This document shows positions 1 through 7,282 of a stretch of DNA of 64,000 nucleotides, in pieces. Source of the stretch: Natronococcus pandeyae. GTDB lineage: Archaea; Halobacteriota; Halobacteria; Halobacteriales; Natrialbaceae. The position numbers and the translations under genes are program-made. The notes beneath the pieces were generated by a model. The model saw only the letters and a list, made by a program, of their open reading frames with translations, did no database searches and was not told where the DNA came from. Every line of letters begins with the position of its first letter. The first letter of the stretch is position 1. Location of the stretch: contig NZ_PHNJ01000004.1 in the NCBI RefSeq assembly GCF_008122205.1, positions 310,001 through 374,000 on the forward strand, in the 5' to 3' direction.

Positions 1-136
1 ATCGACTTAAGCGTGTCGGAGAATCGTGGGGCGGACTCGCGTACGGCGGCCGATTCGAAACCTTCAATTATGGTGGGCAGCAACGATTGAGTGTAGTCGA
101 GGTGGCGACGGACGCCACGGAACGCAAAACCAGGAC

Positions 137-211
137 GGGTTGGTGGTCTAGTCTGGTTATGACACCTCCTTGACATGGAGGAGGCCGGCAGTTCAAATCT
201 GCCCCAACCCA
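137..211 (+). tRNA. tRNA-Val (anticodon GAC)
   Basis: Folds as a complete cloverleaf. The acceptor arm GGGTTGG pairs with CCAACCC, the anticodon stem CCTCC/GGAGG encloses loop TTGACAT with anticodon GAC (valine), and the T arm has the GTTCAAATC loop. Discriminator is A211. No CCA is encoded, as is common in archaea. No intron is visible. Its 3' end is repeated several times just downstream (see the repeat entries), which suggests use as an integration target. Confidence 0.93.
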
Positions 212-264
212 CTTTTCAGCGACACAATGCGACGAGCGAAGCGAGGAGTTCGTCGCTGAAAAGT
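211..264. repeat. 13-bp inverted repeat after tRNA-Val
   Basis: ACTTTTCAGCGAC at 211-223 is perfectly complementary to 252-264, with a 28-nt loop rich in the GCGAAGCGAG-type pattern. It starts at the tRNA discriminator base, so it could act in transcript termination or processing. It could also be a scar of element insertion. The inverted repeat is seen directly; the role is inference. Confidence 0.5.
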
Positions 265-340
265 TGTCACGGCAGTTTGAACCCTGGAAGTCGCAGCTCG
301 CGCAGCGAACGGAGAGAGCGAGCAAGAACGTCTTCCTTCG

Positions 341-363
341 GTTCAAATCTGCCCCAACCCACT
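341..363 (+). repeat. Direct repeat of the tRNA-Val 3' end (att-like)
   Basis: These 23 nt are identical to 191-213, that is, the T-loop to the acceptor end of tRNA-Val plus two bases. A precise duplicate of a tRNA 3' end downstream of the tRNA is what integrase-type insertion leaves. Only about 130 bp lie between the copies, so any element is gone or was reduced to a remnant. Confidence 0.7.
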
Positions 364-404
364 ACTTTTGTCGCGAGCAAATTCGCAAGCGACAGGATCG
401 TGAC

Positions 405-422
405 GTTGGGCAGATTTGAACC
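405..422 (-). repeat. Inverted partial copy of the tRNA-Val 3' end
   Basis: The reverse complement of this segment reads GGTTCAAATCTGCCCAAC, matching the tRNA-Val T-arm/acceptor region with one C deleted and one 5' base changed. It is followed by a 7-bp perfect hairpin at 435-451 (CTGCGCC, loop GTC, GGCGCAG). Confidence 0.55.
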
Positions 423-462
423 ACGGTCGAGAACCTGCGCCGTCGGCGCAGAACCTCGATCT

Positions 463-479
463 AGTTCAAATCTGTCCCA
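463..479 (+). repeat. Third, mismatched copy of the tRNA-Val 3' end
   Basis: AGTTCAAATCTGTCCCA matches tRNA-Val positions 190-206 with one mismatch. Together with 341-363 and 405-422 it makes a cluster of degenerate tRNA 3' fragments within 350 bp. The rest of 212-796 shows no convincing gene. Confidence 0.55.
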
Positions 480-796
480 CCCTCTCTCTAACGGGACGAT
501 ACCGACGAGCGACGTGTGACCCGATACGTCACGGGATCACGAGCGATAGCGCCGAACACAGTGAGACAACCGGCAGACAACCGGCCCAACTCGATTCATA
601 TCTGGACGTGTACTCGCACTGTTCTCGAAGGATCGGAAGACAGTGTCTTCGGTGGATCTATCGCATCGACGCCTCATTTCGAGGGATTCGGCGAGTCGAG
701 TATCATCTGCAAAACCGGCGATCTGATCGATCACCGCAGTAGCACTACCAAATGCAGGGGAAAGTGTAACTTACGTCTGAGCGAATTCACTAGGAA

Positions 797-991
797 ATGG
801 ACCGTGAGTCGTCCCCACACTGGGAGTACAAAGTTATCGAGCCGCCGAGCGAGTTGACGAAACGCGAATCCTCGAACCCCGAAAGGCGGCTCAACGAACT
901 AGCTGCCGACGGATGGCGACTCGTCGAGACCGTCTCGTACGACGGCGGCGGTACGAAATTTCTGATCTTCGAGCGCTCGCTCGAGGACTGA
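797..991 (+). CDS. DUF4177-like small protein
   Basis: This is a 64-residue soluble protein. The pattern WEYKVIEPP near the N-terminus, then LNELAADGWRLVETV and a terminal FLIFER strand, is the usual DUF4177 layout: a small alpha/beta domain with a WxYK start, a GW turn and a final beta strand. The family has no established biochemical function. The ATG at 797 is the only sensible start, because the conserved WEYK strand begins nine residues later. The next gene starts 15 nt after its stop, so the two are probably cotranscribed. Confidence 0.8.
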   Translation: MDRESSPHWEYKVIEPPSELTKRESSNPERRLNELAADGWRLVETVSYDGGGTKFLIFERSLED

Positions 992-1006
992 CTCTCGAGT
1001 CACACG

Positions 1007-2008
1007 ATGAAAGATCTCACGACCAACAACACGATGCGGGAGCGGGCGGACGAGAACCGCTACAAGCTCTGGGTGCTACTCAATATGAATCGATGGCTGC
1101 TCACCGGGGTGATGGCGGCTGGCGTGTTCTTGGCGCTGATGCTCTGGGGGATGTCGCGCCCGCCATCGGCTCACCAGGTGATGGTGACGACCGACTGGGT
1201 CAAGATGTCGTTTCAGGCGTTGATCGGTGCGCTCATCACGGGAACCACACTCGTCGTCTCGATCAATCAGCTGGTTCTCTCCCAGGAGATCGGACCGCTG
1301 GGTAGCCAGCGCCGTCGGATGGACTTGGCGATGGACTTCTACAAGAACACGGACGACCTGCTCGATTTTCCGAGCCCTGCCAATCCCGCCCTGTTCCTCA
1401 AGGAGCTAATCGACGCGAGCAGCGATCGGGCCCGCGCGTTCGAGGATTCGGTACAGCGTAGCGACGACGAGGGTCTCCGTACGCACACCGAAAAGTACGT
1501 CGAGGACCTCTGCGAGAACGCGGAGGTAGCGACGGACGATCTGGAGAACGCCGATTTCGGCTCGTTCGACGTGATGAAGGCGGCGCTGAACTACAACTAC
1601 GATCGGAAGATGTACGATCTTCGCTGGCTGTTGAACGAGTACGAGGGGAGTCTTACGAGCGAGCAGCGCGATGCGGGTACTGAGGCGCTGACGGCGCTCA
1701 CGATGTACGGACCCGCGCGCGAATACATCAAGACGCTCTACTTCCAGTGGTCGCTCGTCAAACTCTCACAGGGAATTCTGTATCTCGCGGTGCCGGCACT
1801 CGTCGTCGCTGGTGGAATGGTGATGCTCGTCGATGGAAGTACGTTCGTCGGCACCATCCTCGGAATCGATCTCTGGTTGTGGGTGATCAGTGCCGCGTAC
1901 ACGATCTGTGTGCTCCCGTTCTTGCTGTTCGTCTCGTACATTCTCCGTCTGGCAACGATCGCGAAACGAACGTCCGCCATGGGTCCACTCGTTCTCCGCG
2001 GAGACTGA
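1007..2008 (+). CDS. Four-TM membrane protein of unknown function
   Basis: A 333-residue protein with predicted hydrophobic segments at about 31-49, 66-90, 253-275 and 285-312. A charged, mostly helical domain of about 160 residues lies between the second and third. I do not recognise a named family. The 2TM-soluble-2TM layout resembles uncharacterised haloarchaeal membrane proteins. It lies 15 nt behind the DUF4177 gene on the same strand, so an operon is likely. Alternative start codons exist a few residues downstream (Met10), but the upstream ATG keeps the basic N-terminal stretch before TM1. Confidence 0.75.
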   Translation: MKDLTTNNTMRERADENRYKLWVLLNMNRWLLTGVMAAGVFLALMLWGMSRPPSAHQVMVTTDWVKMSFQALIGALITGTTLVVSINQLVLSQEIGPLGSQRRRMDLAMDFYKNTDDLLDFPSPANPALFLKELIDASSDRARAFEDSVQRSDDEGLRTHTEKYVEDLCENAEVATDDLENADFGSFDVMKAALNYNYDRKMYDLRWLLNEYEGSLTSEQRDAGTEALTALTMYGPAREYIKTLYFQWSLVKLSQGILYLAVPALVVAGGMVMLVDGSTFVGTILGIDLWLWVISAAYTICVLPFLLFVSYILRLATIAKRTSAMGPLVLRGD

Positions 2009-2338
2009 GATCAGGACGATCGCTGTGAATTCCCGACCTGTTTCCCCCTATTGGTCGCTGAAAAGCTCCCGATCAGGCTCCGCCCAGTCTCGTGGCACGT
2101 ATTACTCACGTCCGCTCTCCTCATCGATAATCCGGGGGTACTTACGTGCGGAGTGTCGTTGTTCAGCTAACCGAAAGAGGCGCTGTCCTTGGCACAGCTG
2201 GGACGGAACGTTCGATTTTGGAACCGCCAAGGGCGTGACCAAGACGCTTGCTCACGTTGTTGAACGTTGTGTTCTCCCGAAACCGGCCATTCTGGCCGCG
2301 AAGCTGTGTTCTCCGGACTGCTATGATCGGCTCTACCA
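2009..2338. other. Intergenic region without a recognisable gene
   Basis: These 330 nt upstream of RNase J hold no ORF with haloarchaeal codon character. Around 2165-2330 the sequence has a coding-like look in one frame but lacks a start and family motifs, so a decayed gene fragment is possible. No clear TATA element is placed before 2339. Confidence 0.4.
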
Positions 2339-3679
2339 ATGGAAATAGAAATTGCGACGATTGGCGGCTACGAGGAAGTCGGCCGGCAGATGACCGCTGT
2401 CCGCGCCGGTGACGATATTGTGATCTTCGACATGGGACTGAACCTGTCGAAGGTCCTCATTCACGACAACATCCGAACGGAAGGGATGCACAGTCTCGAC
2501 CTGATCGACATGGATGCGATCCCCGACGACCGGGTCATGTCCGACCTGGAAGGGGACGTCCAGGCGATCGTTCCGACCCACGGCCACCTGGACCACATCG
2601 GCGCCATCTCGAAGCTGGCCCACCGATACGACGCACCCATCGTCGCGACGCCGTTCACGCTCGAGTTAGTCAGAGACGAACTCGACGACGAGCAGAAGTT
2701 CGGCTCCGACAACGACCTGATCGAGATGGAGGCCGGCGAGACGATGTCGATCGGCGACTCCGACGAGATCGACCTCGAGTTCGTCAACGTCACCCACTCG
2801 ATCATTCAGGCGATCAATCCGGTGCTGCATACGCCCGAGGGCGCGGTCGTCTACGGGCTGGACAAGCGCATGGACCACACGCCGGTTATCGGCGACCCGA
2901 TCGACATGGAGCGCTTCCGCGAGATCGGTCGCGAGGGCGTCCTCTGTTACATCGAGGACTGTACCAACGCGAACAAGAAGGGGCGGACGCCCAGCGAGAG
3001 CGTCGCCCGCGAACACCTGCGCGACGTCCTCTACAGTATGGAGGACTACGACGGCGGCATCGTCGCCACCACCTTCTCTTCGCACATCGCTCGCGTGAAA
3101 TCCCTCATCGAGTTCGCACGAGATATCGATCGACAGCCGATCCTGCTCGGCCGCTCGATGGAAGGGTACTCGGGAACCGCGAAGCGACTCGACGTAGATT
3201 TCCCGTCGGACGTCGAGATGGTCGGCTACCGCCAGTCCATCGAGCAGACGCTCGGACGGATCATGAACGAGGGCAAGGAGAACTTCCTGCCCGTCGTGAC
3301 GGGCCACCAGGGCGAACCGCGCGCGATGCTCACCCGGATGGCTCGCGGCGAGACGCCGTACGAACTGGACGAGGGCGACAAGGTCGTCTTCTCCGCGCGA
3401 GTCATCCCGGAGCCGACCAACGAGGGCCAGCGCTATCAGGCCGAAAAGCTGCTCGGCATGCAGGGCGCCCGCATCTACGACGACATTCACGTTTCGGGCC
3501 ACCTCTGCCAGGAGGGTCACTACGAGATGCTCGACGCGCTCCAGCCCGAGAACATCATCCCCGCACACCAGAATATGAGCGGCTTCTCGGGATACGTCGA
3601 TCTCGCATCCAGTCAGGGCTACACGCTCGGACGCGACCTTCACACCACCAGGAACGGAAACATCATCGAGTTAGTGTGA
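2339..3679 (+). CDS. rnj: Ribonuclease J (archaeal aRNase J)
   Basis: A 446-residue metallo-beta-lactamase/beta-CASP nuclease. The zinc-binding motif HGHLDH is at residues 81-86 (His81, His83, Asp85, His86). A further metal-site His is in VTHSI, and the C-terminal beta-CASP region ends with [10 protein letters not shown] and PAHQNMSG. Archaeal RNase J enzymes are 5'-3' exoribonucleases acting in mRNA turnover and rRNA maturation in the cytoplasm. The length is typical of the short archaeal form without the bacterial C-terminal domain. The ATG at 2339 is followed directly by the conserved first beta strand ([10 protein letters not shown]), which fixes the start. Confidence 0.93.
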   Translation: MEIEIATIGGYEEVGRQMTAVRAGDDIVIFDMGLNLSKVLIHDNIRTEGMHSLDLIDMDAIPDDRVMSDLEGDVQAIVPTHGHLDHIGAISKLAHRYDAPIVATPFTLELVRDELDDEQKFGSDNDLIEMEAGETMSIGDSDEIDLEFVNVTHSIIQAINPVLHTPEGAVVYGLDKRMDHTPVIGDPIDMERFREIGREGVLCYIEDCTNANKKGRTPSESVAREHLRDVLYSMEDYDGGIVATTFSSHIARVKSLIEFARDIDRQPILLGRSMEGYSGTAKRLDVDFPSDVEMVGYRQSIEQTLGRIMNEGKENFLPVVTGHQGEPRAMLTRMARGETPYELDEGDKVVFSARVIPEPTNEGQRYQAEKLLGMQGARIYDDIHVSGHLCQEGHYEMLDALQPENIIPAHQNMSGFSGYVDLASSQGYTLGRDLHTTRNGNIIELV

Positions 3680-4074
3680 GTTCCCTCTCGAACGGTTCGG
3701 TACGTGGGATCCGATAAGAGGATCGCCATCCCACTCTGTTCGGATAGAGATGGCGCGCGCCGGAAAACCCAGTAGGGCGTTCCTCTGGTCAGTGAGCAGT
3801 CGGCTCGCAATCGGTCAGCGAAAAGAACGAGTAACCGTGTACGTCTGCCAGCAACTGAATAGCAGCAGATAGTAGCACGGTTTTCTTTATTCAGAACTGG
3901 CCGTGAACTCGTGTTATGTCCGTTACCGGAGGGTCTCTCGATTTCCCAACAGTCATTAGAAATTATGTGCTGAATTGTATGAACTGCTGCAGCAAACGGA
4001 GATCGCGACGGGAAGTCAAACTAATTATCAGTTCTGAAAATATATTCAATATTTTTACATCAGGAGTATGACCT
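3680..4074. other. Low-GC intergenic region
   Basis: About 395 nt between RNase J and the orphan gene at 4075. GC falls markedly from about 3880 on. No gene, tRNA or transposase motif is visible. A TATA-like element at 4037-4046 serves the next gene. The base composition suggests acquired or decaying DNA. Confidence 0.4.
4037..4046 (+). promoter_or_regulatory. TATA-like element for the gene at 4075
   Basis: AAAATATATT lies about 33 nt before the ATG. GGAG at 4063-4066 provides a possible Shine-Dalgarno at a spacing of 8 nt, so this transcript would have a short leader and the first of two in-frame ATGs (4075, 4081) is favoured. Confidence 0.45.
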
Positions 4075-4515
4075 ATGCTTATGGCTAACGGGAATTGGCA
4101 AACTGATCCGTCTCCTCCTGAGGACGATGAGCAAGAAGCTAGTTCAGCCGACGATGAGTCGAAGAACGGTAAGCGGGAACTGGAGTCCGAAATCGCAGAG
4201 GTGGTCGCAAACGCATACTCGAAAGAGAGAACGACGACCCCTCTGGATACGAACGAGGTCTTCAAGGTAATCTCAACGAAAATGAGGCTCGGTCTGAAGT
4301 ACGATGAAGATGCGCTTAGTGATGCGCCTCGAACAGATGGTGGGGCAGTGGCAGCGGATGGGGAAACATACCAGTTCCGAGTAAAACGTTTCCTTGGAGG
4401 GAGACCTGCCGAGACGCTCACAGGGACGGCATACAAAGTTGACGGCTCCTGGGTCGTCGATATCGATGAAAAACCCGGAGTACTCGACCGTATTCGGTCT
4501 CTGATTCCAAACTGA
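4075..4515 (+). CDS. Orphan hypothetical protein
   Basis: A 146-residue soluble protein. The first 35 residues are acidic and low-complexity (PSPPEDDEQEASSADDESK), and the rest forms an alpha/beta region ending in GVLDRIRSLIPN. No signal peptide or membrane segment is present and I recognise no family. Codon usage and GC are lower than in the neighbours, and the gene stands alone between two low-GC intergenic stretches, so recent acquisition is likely. The start at 4075 is chosen for the GGAG ribosome-binding site; 4081 is the alternative. Confidence 0.6.
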   Translation: MLMANGNWQTDPSPPEDDEQEASSADDESKNGKRELESEIAEVVANAYSKERTTTPLDTNEVFKVISTKMRLGLKYDEDALSDAPRTDGGAVAADGETYQFRVKRFLGGRPAETLTGTAYKVDGSWVVDIDEKPGVLDRIRSLIPN

Positions 4516-4869
4516 ATCCCTATTTGAAAGGGACAGTATATAGAATGGGAGACAGGTAGAGCGCTGGAATGGTGGCCTCTGTCTTGAAAGATCGAAATCG
4601 ACCTGCTGGTATGCTGGAGTGCTGATTGATATCTCCAATCCAATTATCCACCTGGCTCGTACCGAGCGAACACCTGTCCTCGATGACAGCGCTATTTGAT
4701 AGACGTAGCGTTACGTTTGCTCCTCTGTATAACGATTCGCCGACTCAGACTCAGAACCAGGACTAAATAACGAAACCGTATTTCCAACTACTGATAGTAT
4801 AACGGATGCGATCACCGTTGCCCTCGGCCGTGAGGCCTCACGGGGTCGGTAGCCGACGGGGGAGGCGTG
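4516..4869. other. Intergenic region, AT-rich
   Basis: About 350 nt without a credible gene. It contains the perfect palindrome at 4828-4843 described separately, located at the 3' side of the minus-strand DUF5786 gene. Confidence 0.4.
4828..4857 (-). terminator. Palindrome plus hairpin 3' of the DUF5786 gene
   Basis: CCGTGAGGCCTCACGG at 4828-4843 is a perfect 16-bp palindrome. A second stem, GTCGG/CCGAC, lies at 4845-4857. Both are 12-40 nt beyond the stop codon of the minus-strand gene 4870-5064, so a structured 3' end or terminator is plausible. There is no clear T-run, and archaeal termination is mainly T-tract based, so the call is weak. Confidence 0.3.
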
Positions 4870-5064
4870 TTACTCCTCGTTGGCTTCCTTCTTCTCTTTG
4901 ATATCCTGTAGCTGTCCGATCAGGTCGTCGGACGAGCCACCGGTCTCGAGCGTCATCTCCCCTTCGTAGTCGTTTTCGTGGACGTTTACGGCAGCGTCCT
5001 CGTCGTCTTCGTCGGCCACGTTCTGTTGCTGCTGCTCAGACTCGTCGTAGCTACCAAAACCCAT
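4870..5064 (-). CDS. DUF5786 family protein
   Basis: A 64-residue, very acidic, probably partly disordered protein that begins MGFGSYDESEQQ, the hallmark of the haloarchaeal DUF5786 family. A Q-rich segment is followed by acidic residues and a C-terminal helix with LIGQLQDIKEKKEAN. The function is unknown; the family is widespread and conserved in haloarchaea. A TATA element 27 nt upstream of the ATG indicates a leaderless mRNA and supports this start. Confidence 0.85.
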   Translation of the reverse strand: MGFGSYDESEQQQQNVADEDDEDAAVNVHENDYEGEMTLETGGSSDDLIGQLQDIKEKKEANEE

Positions 5065-5084
5065 AGTAAGAGGGTGAACGCCCA

Positions 5085-5094
5085 GATATATAGC
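5085..5094 (-). promoter_or_regulatory. TATA box of the DUF5786 gene
   Basis: On the minus strand this reads GCTATATATC, centred about 26 nt upstream of the ATG at 5064. This is the spacing expected for transcription starting at or next to the start codon. Confidence 0.6.
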
Positions 5095-5452
5095 TCCCGT
5101 GGTTCACTCGCTCGTCGTGTCGCTCGACGTGCAGGAGTAGCCGTTCGCTAACGAGGGACGGGTACCGAGCGCGAGACGGTCGGTTGCGAGCAGGTCGTTC
5201 TCGTGTCGAGGTCAGAAGGCGTCAGTTGGAACCGATCGCGGGAATTAACGGGAGATCGTAGCGCCAGTTCCGGAATACTCCGGCGAGGATTCGGTTTAAA
5301 ACGGAGTTGAGTACATTTATTTCCCTCAAGCGGACACCCTCGAGTGAGTGTTCCTCGAGAACGAACCGACAGACAGTCACGACTGGCTCGATTCGGTGCT
5401 GTGTCGTGGCGCGAGAACGTGCGGCAGTTACGCGGTCGAACCGCGAGTAGCG

Positions 5453-6490
5453 ATGCTGGAGGGCGTGTCCACCGGCGGACTCCTGACTGTCGCCATCACC
5501 GTCGTCGTCACCGTTCTTCTCGCGGTCGTCGGCTACCGGATCCTTCGCGGAGGCCAGGAAGCGCCGCCCGAATCGACCGAGCAGTCACCGGATCCGAGCG
5601 AGCGTGGCGACGGCGTCGCTGCACTCCCGTTTTTCGATCGGACGGAGCAGGACGACGCCAGGGCGATCGATCCGCAGGTCCTCGTTCCGCTCTCGGACCG
5701 CCAGGAGCACACACTTCGCCTGTCCGCCGTCGCGTGCGCGCTCAAACATCGGTACGGGGAGAACCCGATTCGTCTCTTCACGGTCGTCGACGCGAGCGAC
5801 CGCGGGACGACCCACGACGGCGATCTGGCTGCGGTTCACGATCGGATCACCGAGTACGGAGACGCGACGAATACCGCGGTCCAGACGGAAGTGAGCGAGG
5901 ACGACGACGTCGCCGGTTCGATCGTCCGGACGGCTCGAGCGTCGGGCGACGATCTGATCGTGATGTCGCGGAACGGCCCGTCCGACGACGCGGTACACGG
6001 CACCGTCGTCGACGAGGTCGTCTCGCAGACCTCGTTGCCGGTCTATCTCTTCCAGCTTTCACAGCCGCTCGCGAGGGCGTCCCGACTGCGGCTGGTGATT
6101 CCGCGGCGAGCCGACCACCACGAGGGGTTCTACGAGGCGATATACAACGTAAAACAGCTCGCGGACGATCTCTCCGTCCCGATTACGGTCTACGTCTTCG
6201 AGCAGAACGTCGAACACTACCGCACGCTCTTCGATCTCGTCGAGATCGACATTCTGGCGGAGTTTCGGTCGGTCACCTCCTGGAACGAGTTGCAGTCGAC
6301 GCTGGCGACCCGGAGCGAACCCGACGATGTGCTGGTAACACTCGCCGTACGGGAGGGCGAAATCGGCTGGAGTCCCGAACTGCAGACGGTTACGGAGCGG
6401 TTCTCTGACCTCCCTGTCCGGGCGTTCGCGCTGTTCTTTCTTCGAGAGGATACGCCGGAGTACGACGACCGGTTCCTGCGGACGGGGTGA
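5453..6490 (+). CDS. Membrane-anchored UspA-like protein
   Basis: A 345-residue protein with one N-terminal membrane helix (about residues 7-28, rich in TVAITVVVTVLLAVV). An acidic linker follows, then two Rossmann-like halves (about 65-190 and 195-340). The first half has the universal-stress-protein pattern: VLVPLSDRQEHTLRLS, then a strand with DDLIVMSRNG and a final PVYLF. Such modules bind nucleotides or occur as the tail of transporters, but no transporter part is present here. An in-frame GTG at 5348 would add 35 residues; a TATA-like CATTTATTT at 5314-5322 sits 30 nt before it, so that start cannot be excluded. Confidence 0.7.
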   Translation: MLEGVSTGGLLTVAITVVVTVLLAVVGYRILRGGQEAPPESTEQSPDPSERGDGVAALPFFDRTEQDDARAIDPQVLVPLSDRQEHTLRLSAVACALKHRYGENPIRLFTVVDASDRGTTHDGDLAAVHDRITEYGDATNTAVQTEVSEDDDVAGSIVRTARASGDDLIVMSRNGPSDDAVHGTVVDEVVSQTSLPVYLFQLSQPLARASRLRLVIPRRADHHEGFYEAIYNVKQLADDLSVPITVYVFEQNVEHYRTLFDLVEIDILAEFRSVTSWNELQSTLATRSEPDDVLVTLAVREGEIGWSPELQTVTERFSDLPVRAFALFFLREDTPEYDDRFLRTG

Positions 6491-6742
6491 GGGCGAGGAC
6501 GGCCGACACGGCGTTTTTCGCGTTCGGGTCTCGTACGGGCCGGTTGGAAGCCAGTTCTGGGGCAACCGCGAACCGTCGTGTGGTTGCACCGAGACCCAGT
6601 TACAACCGGCCGTATCAGTCTAGCACCCGACCCGAGGAACGCCTAGCGTCATGCCCGATTTACACTTTCGTCGACGGCCGTTCTAGTCGAGTGCAATGTT
6701 CGAAAGAGGACTTCTCACGGCTTCGAGGGGGGTGTACCGATA
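6491..6742. other. Intergenic region holding a copy of the dispersed element
   Basis: No gene is seen. Positions 6580-6618 carry one copy of the 39-bp dispersed element (own entry). Confidence 0.4.
6580..6618 (+). repeat. Dispersed 39-bp element, copy 1
   Basis: This aligns without gaps to 13920-13958. The shared core is GGTTGC-x-CC, then CAGTTACA, then CCGTAT. A short stem GCAACC/GGTTGC (about 6562-6567 with 6582-6587) overlaps its left half. It lies in the space between two same-strand genes. Confidence 0.55.
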
Positions 6743-7114
6743 ATGGCGTGGCAGGATTTCGTCTTCCTCGCGGGGAGTCTGCTGTCGGTCGCGTTTCTGT
6801 TTCCGACGCTGCGCGATTCGGCCGCCTGCGTTCCGCGAGCGACGAGCGTGCCGTCGATGCTGATCGGCGCGGTCTACTCGTTTACGTTCCTCACGCTCGG
6901 CATGTCGTTCTCCGCGTTCGGCGCGTTCGCAGCCTGCTCGATGTGGTCGCTCATCGTCTGTTTCCGCGCGCCGGGGGCCGATCTGGCGGACGCGATCGCA
7001 GCGCGAACCGGCGGTCGATGGTCGCTGCTCGCCGACGACTGCTACCGGTGGACGCGACGGCTGTTCGTCCCCGCTCGGTACTCGAGCGACCGATACGTGA
7101 ACGCGTTCGAGTAA
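6743..7114 (+). CDS. Small membrane protein of unknown function
   Basis: A 123-residue protein with hydrophobic segments at about 5-21, 38-54 and 56-75, and a basic C-terminal tail (DDCYRWTRRLFVPARYSS). No family is recognised. The hydrophobic spacing FVFLAGSLLSVAFLFPTLRD at the start resembles the first helix of small haloarchaeal membrane proteins. It is preceded and followed by copies of the dispersed 39-bp element and lies before the Bat-like regulator on the same strand, without evidence of cotranscription. Confidence 0.65.
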   Translation: MAWQDFVFLAGSLLSVAFLFPTLRDSAACVPRATSVPSMLIGAVYSFTFLTLGMSFSAFGAFAACSMWSLIVCFRAPGADLADAIAARTGGRWSLLADDCYRWTRRLFVPARYSSDRYVNAFE

Positions 7115-7200
7115 CGACGAGCGGAACTCGTTCGAACGTGTCGACTCCTTCTCACGCGTTCCTGCAGGACCTTCCATCACGGTGGGTAAAGGCGCTCGCA

Positions 7201-7235
7201 GCGGATCCTCCGAACAGTTGCAGCCGACAGTATCT
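7201..7235 (+). repeat. Dispersed 39-bp element, copy 2 (degenerate)
   Basis: CAGTTGCAGCCGACAGTATC at 7215-7234 matches the right half of the element. GCGG followed by CTCCG at 7201-7212 matches the left half after a small deletion. It sits about 50-80 nt upstream of the Bat-like gene. Confidence 0.45.
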
Positions 7236-7282
7236 TTCTTGCCGGATAAAGAGCCAAGGCGGTAGCCGGCGGAAGAGTGGTT

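Noticed and set aside
2160-2338. Coding-like stretch upstream of RNase J
   Set aside because: No start codon or recognisable motif; it could be a decayed gene but cannot be named.
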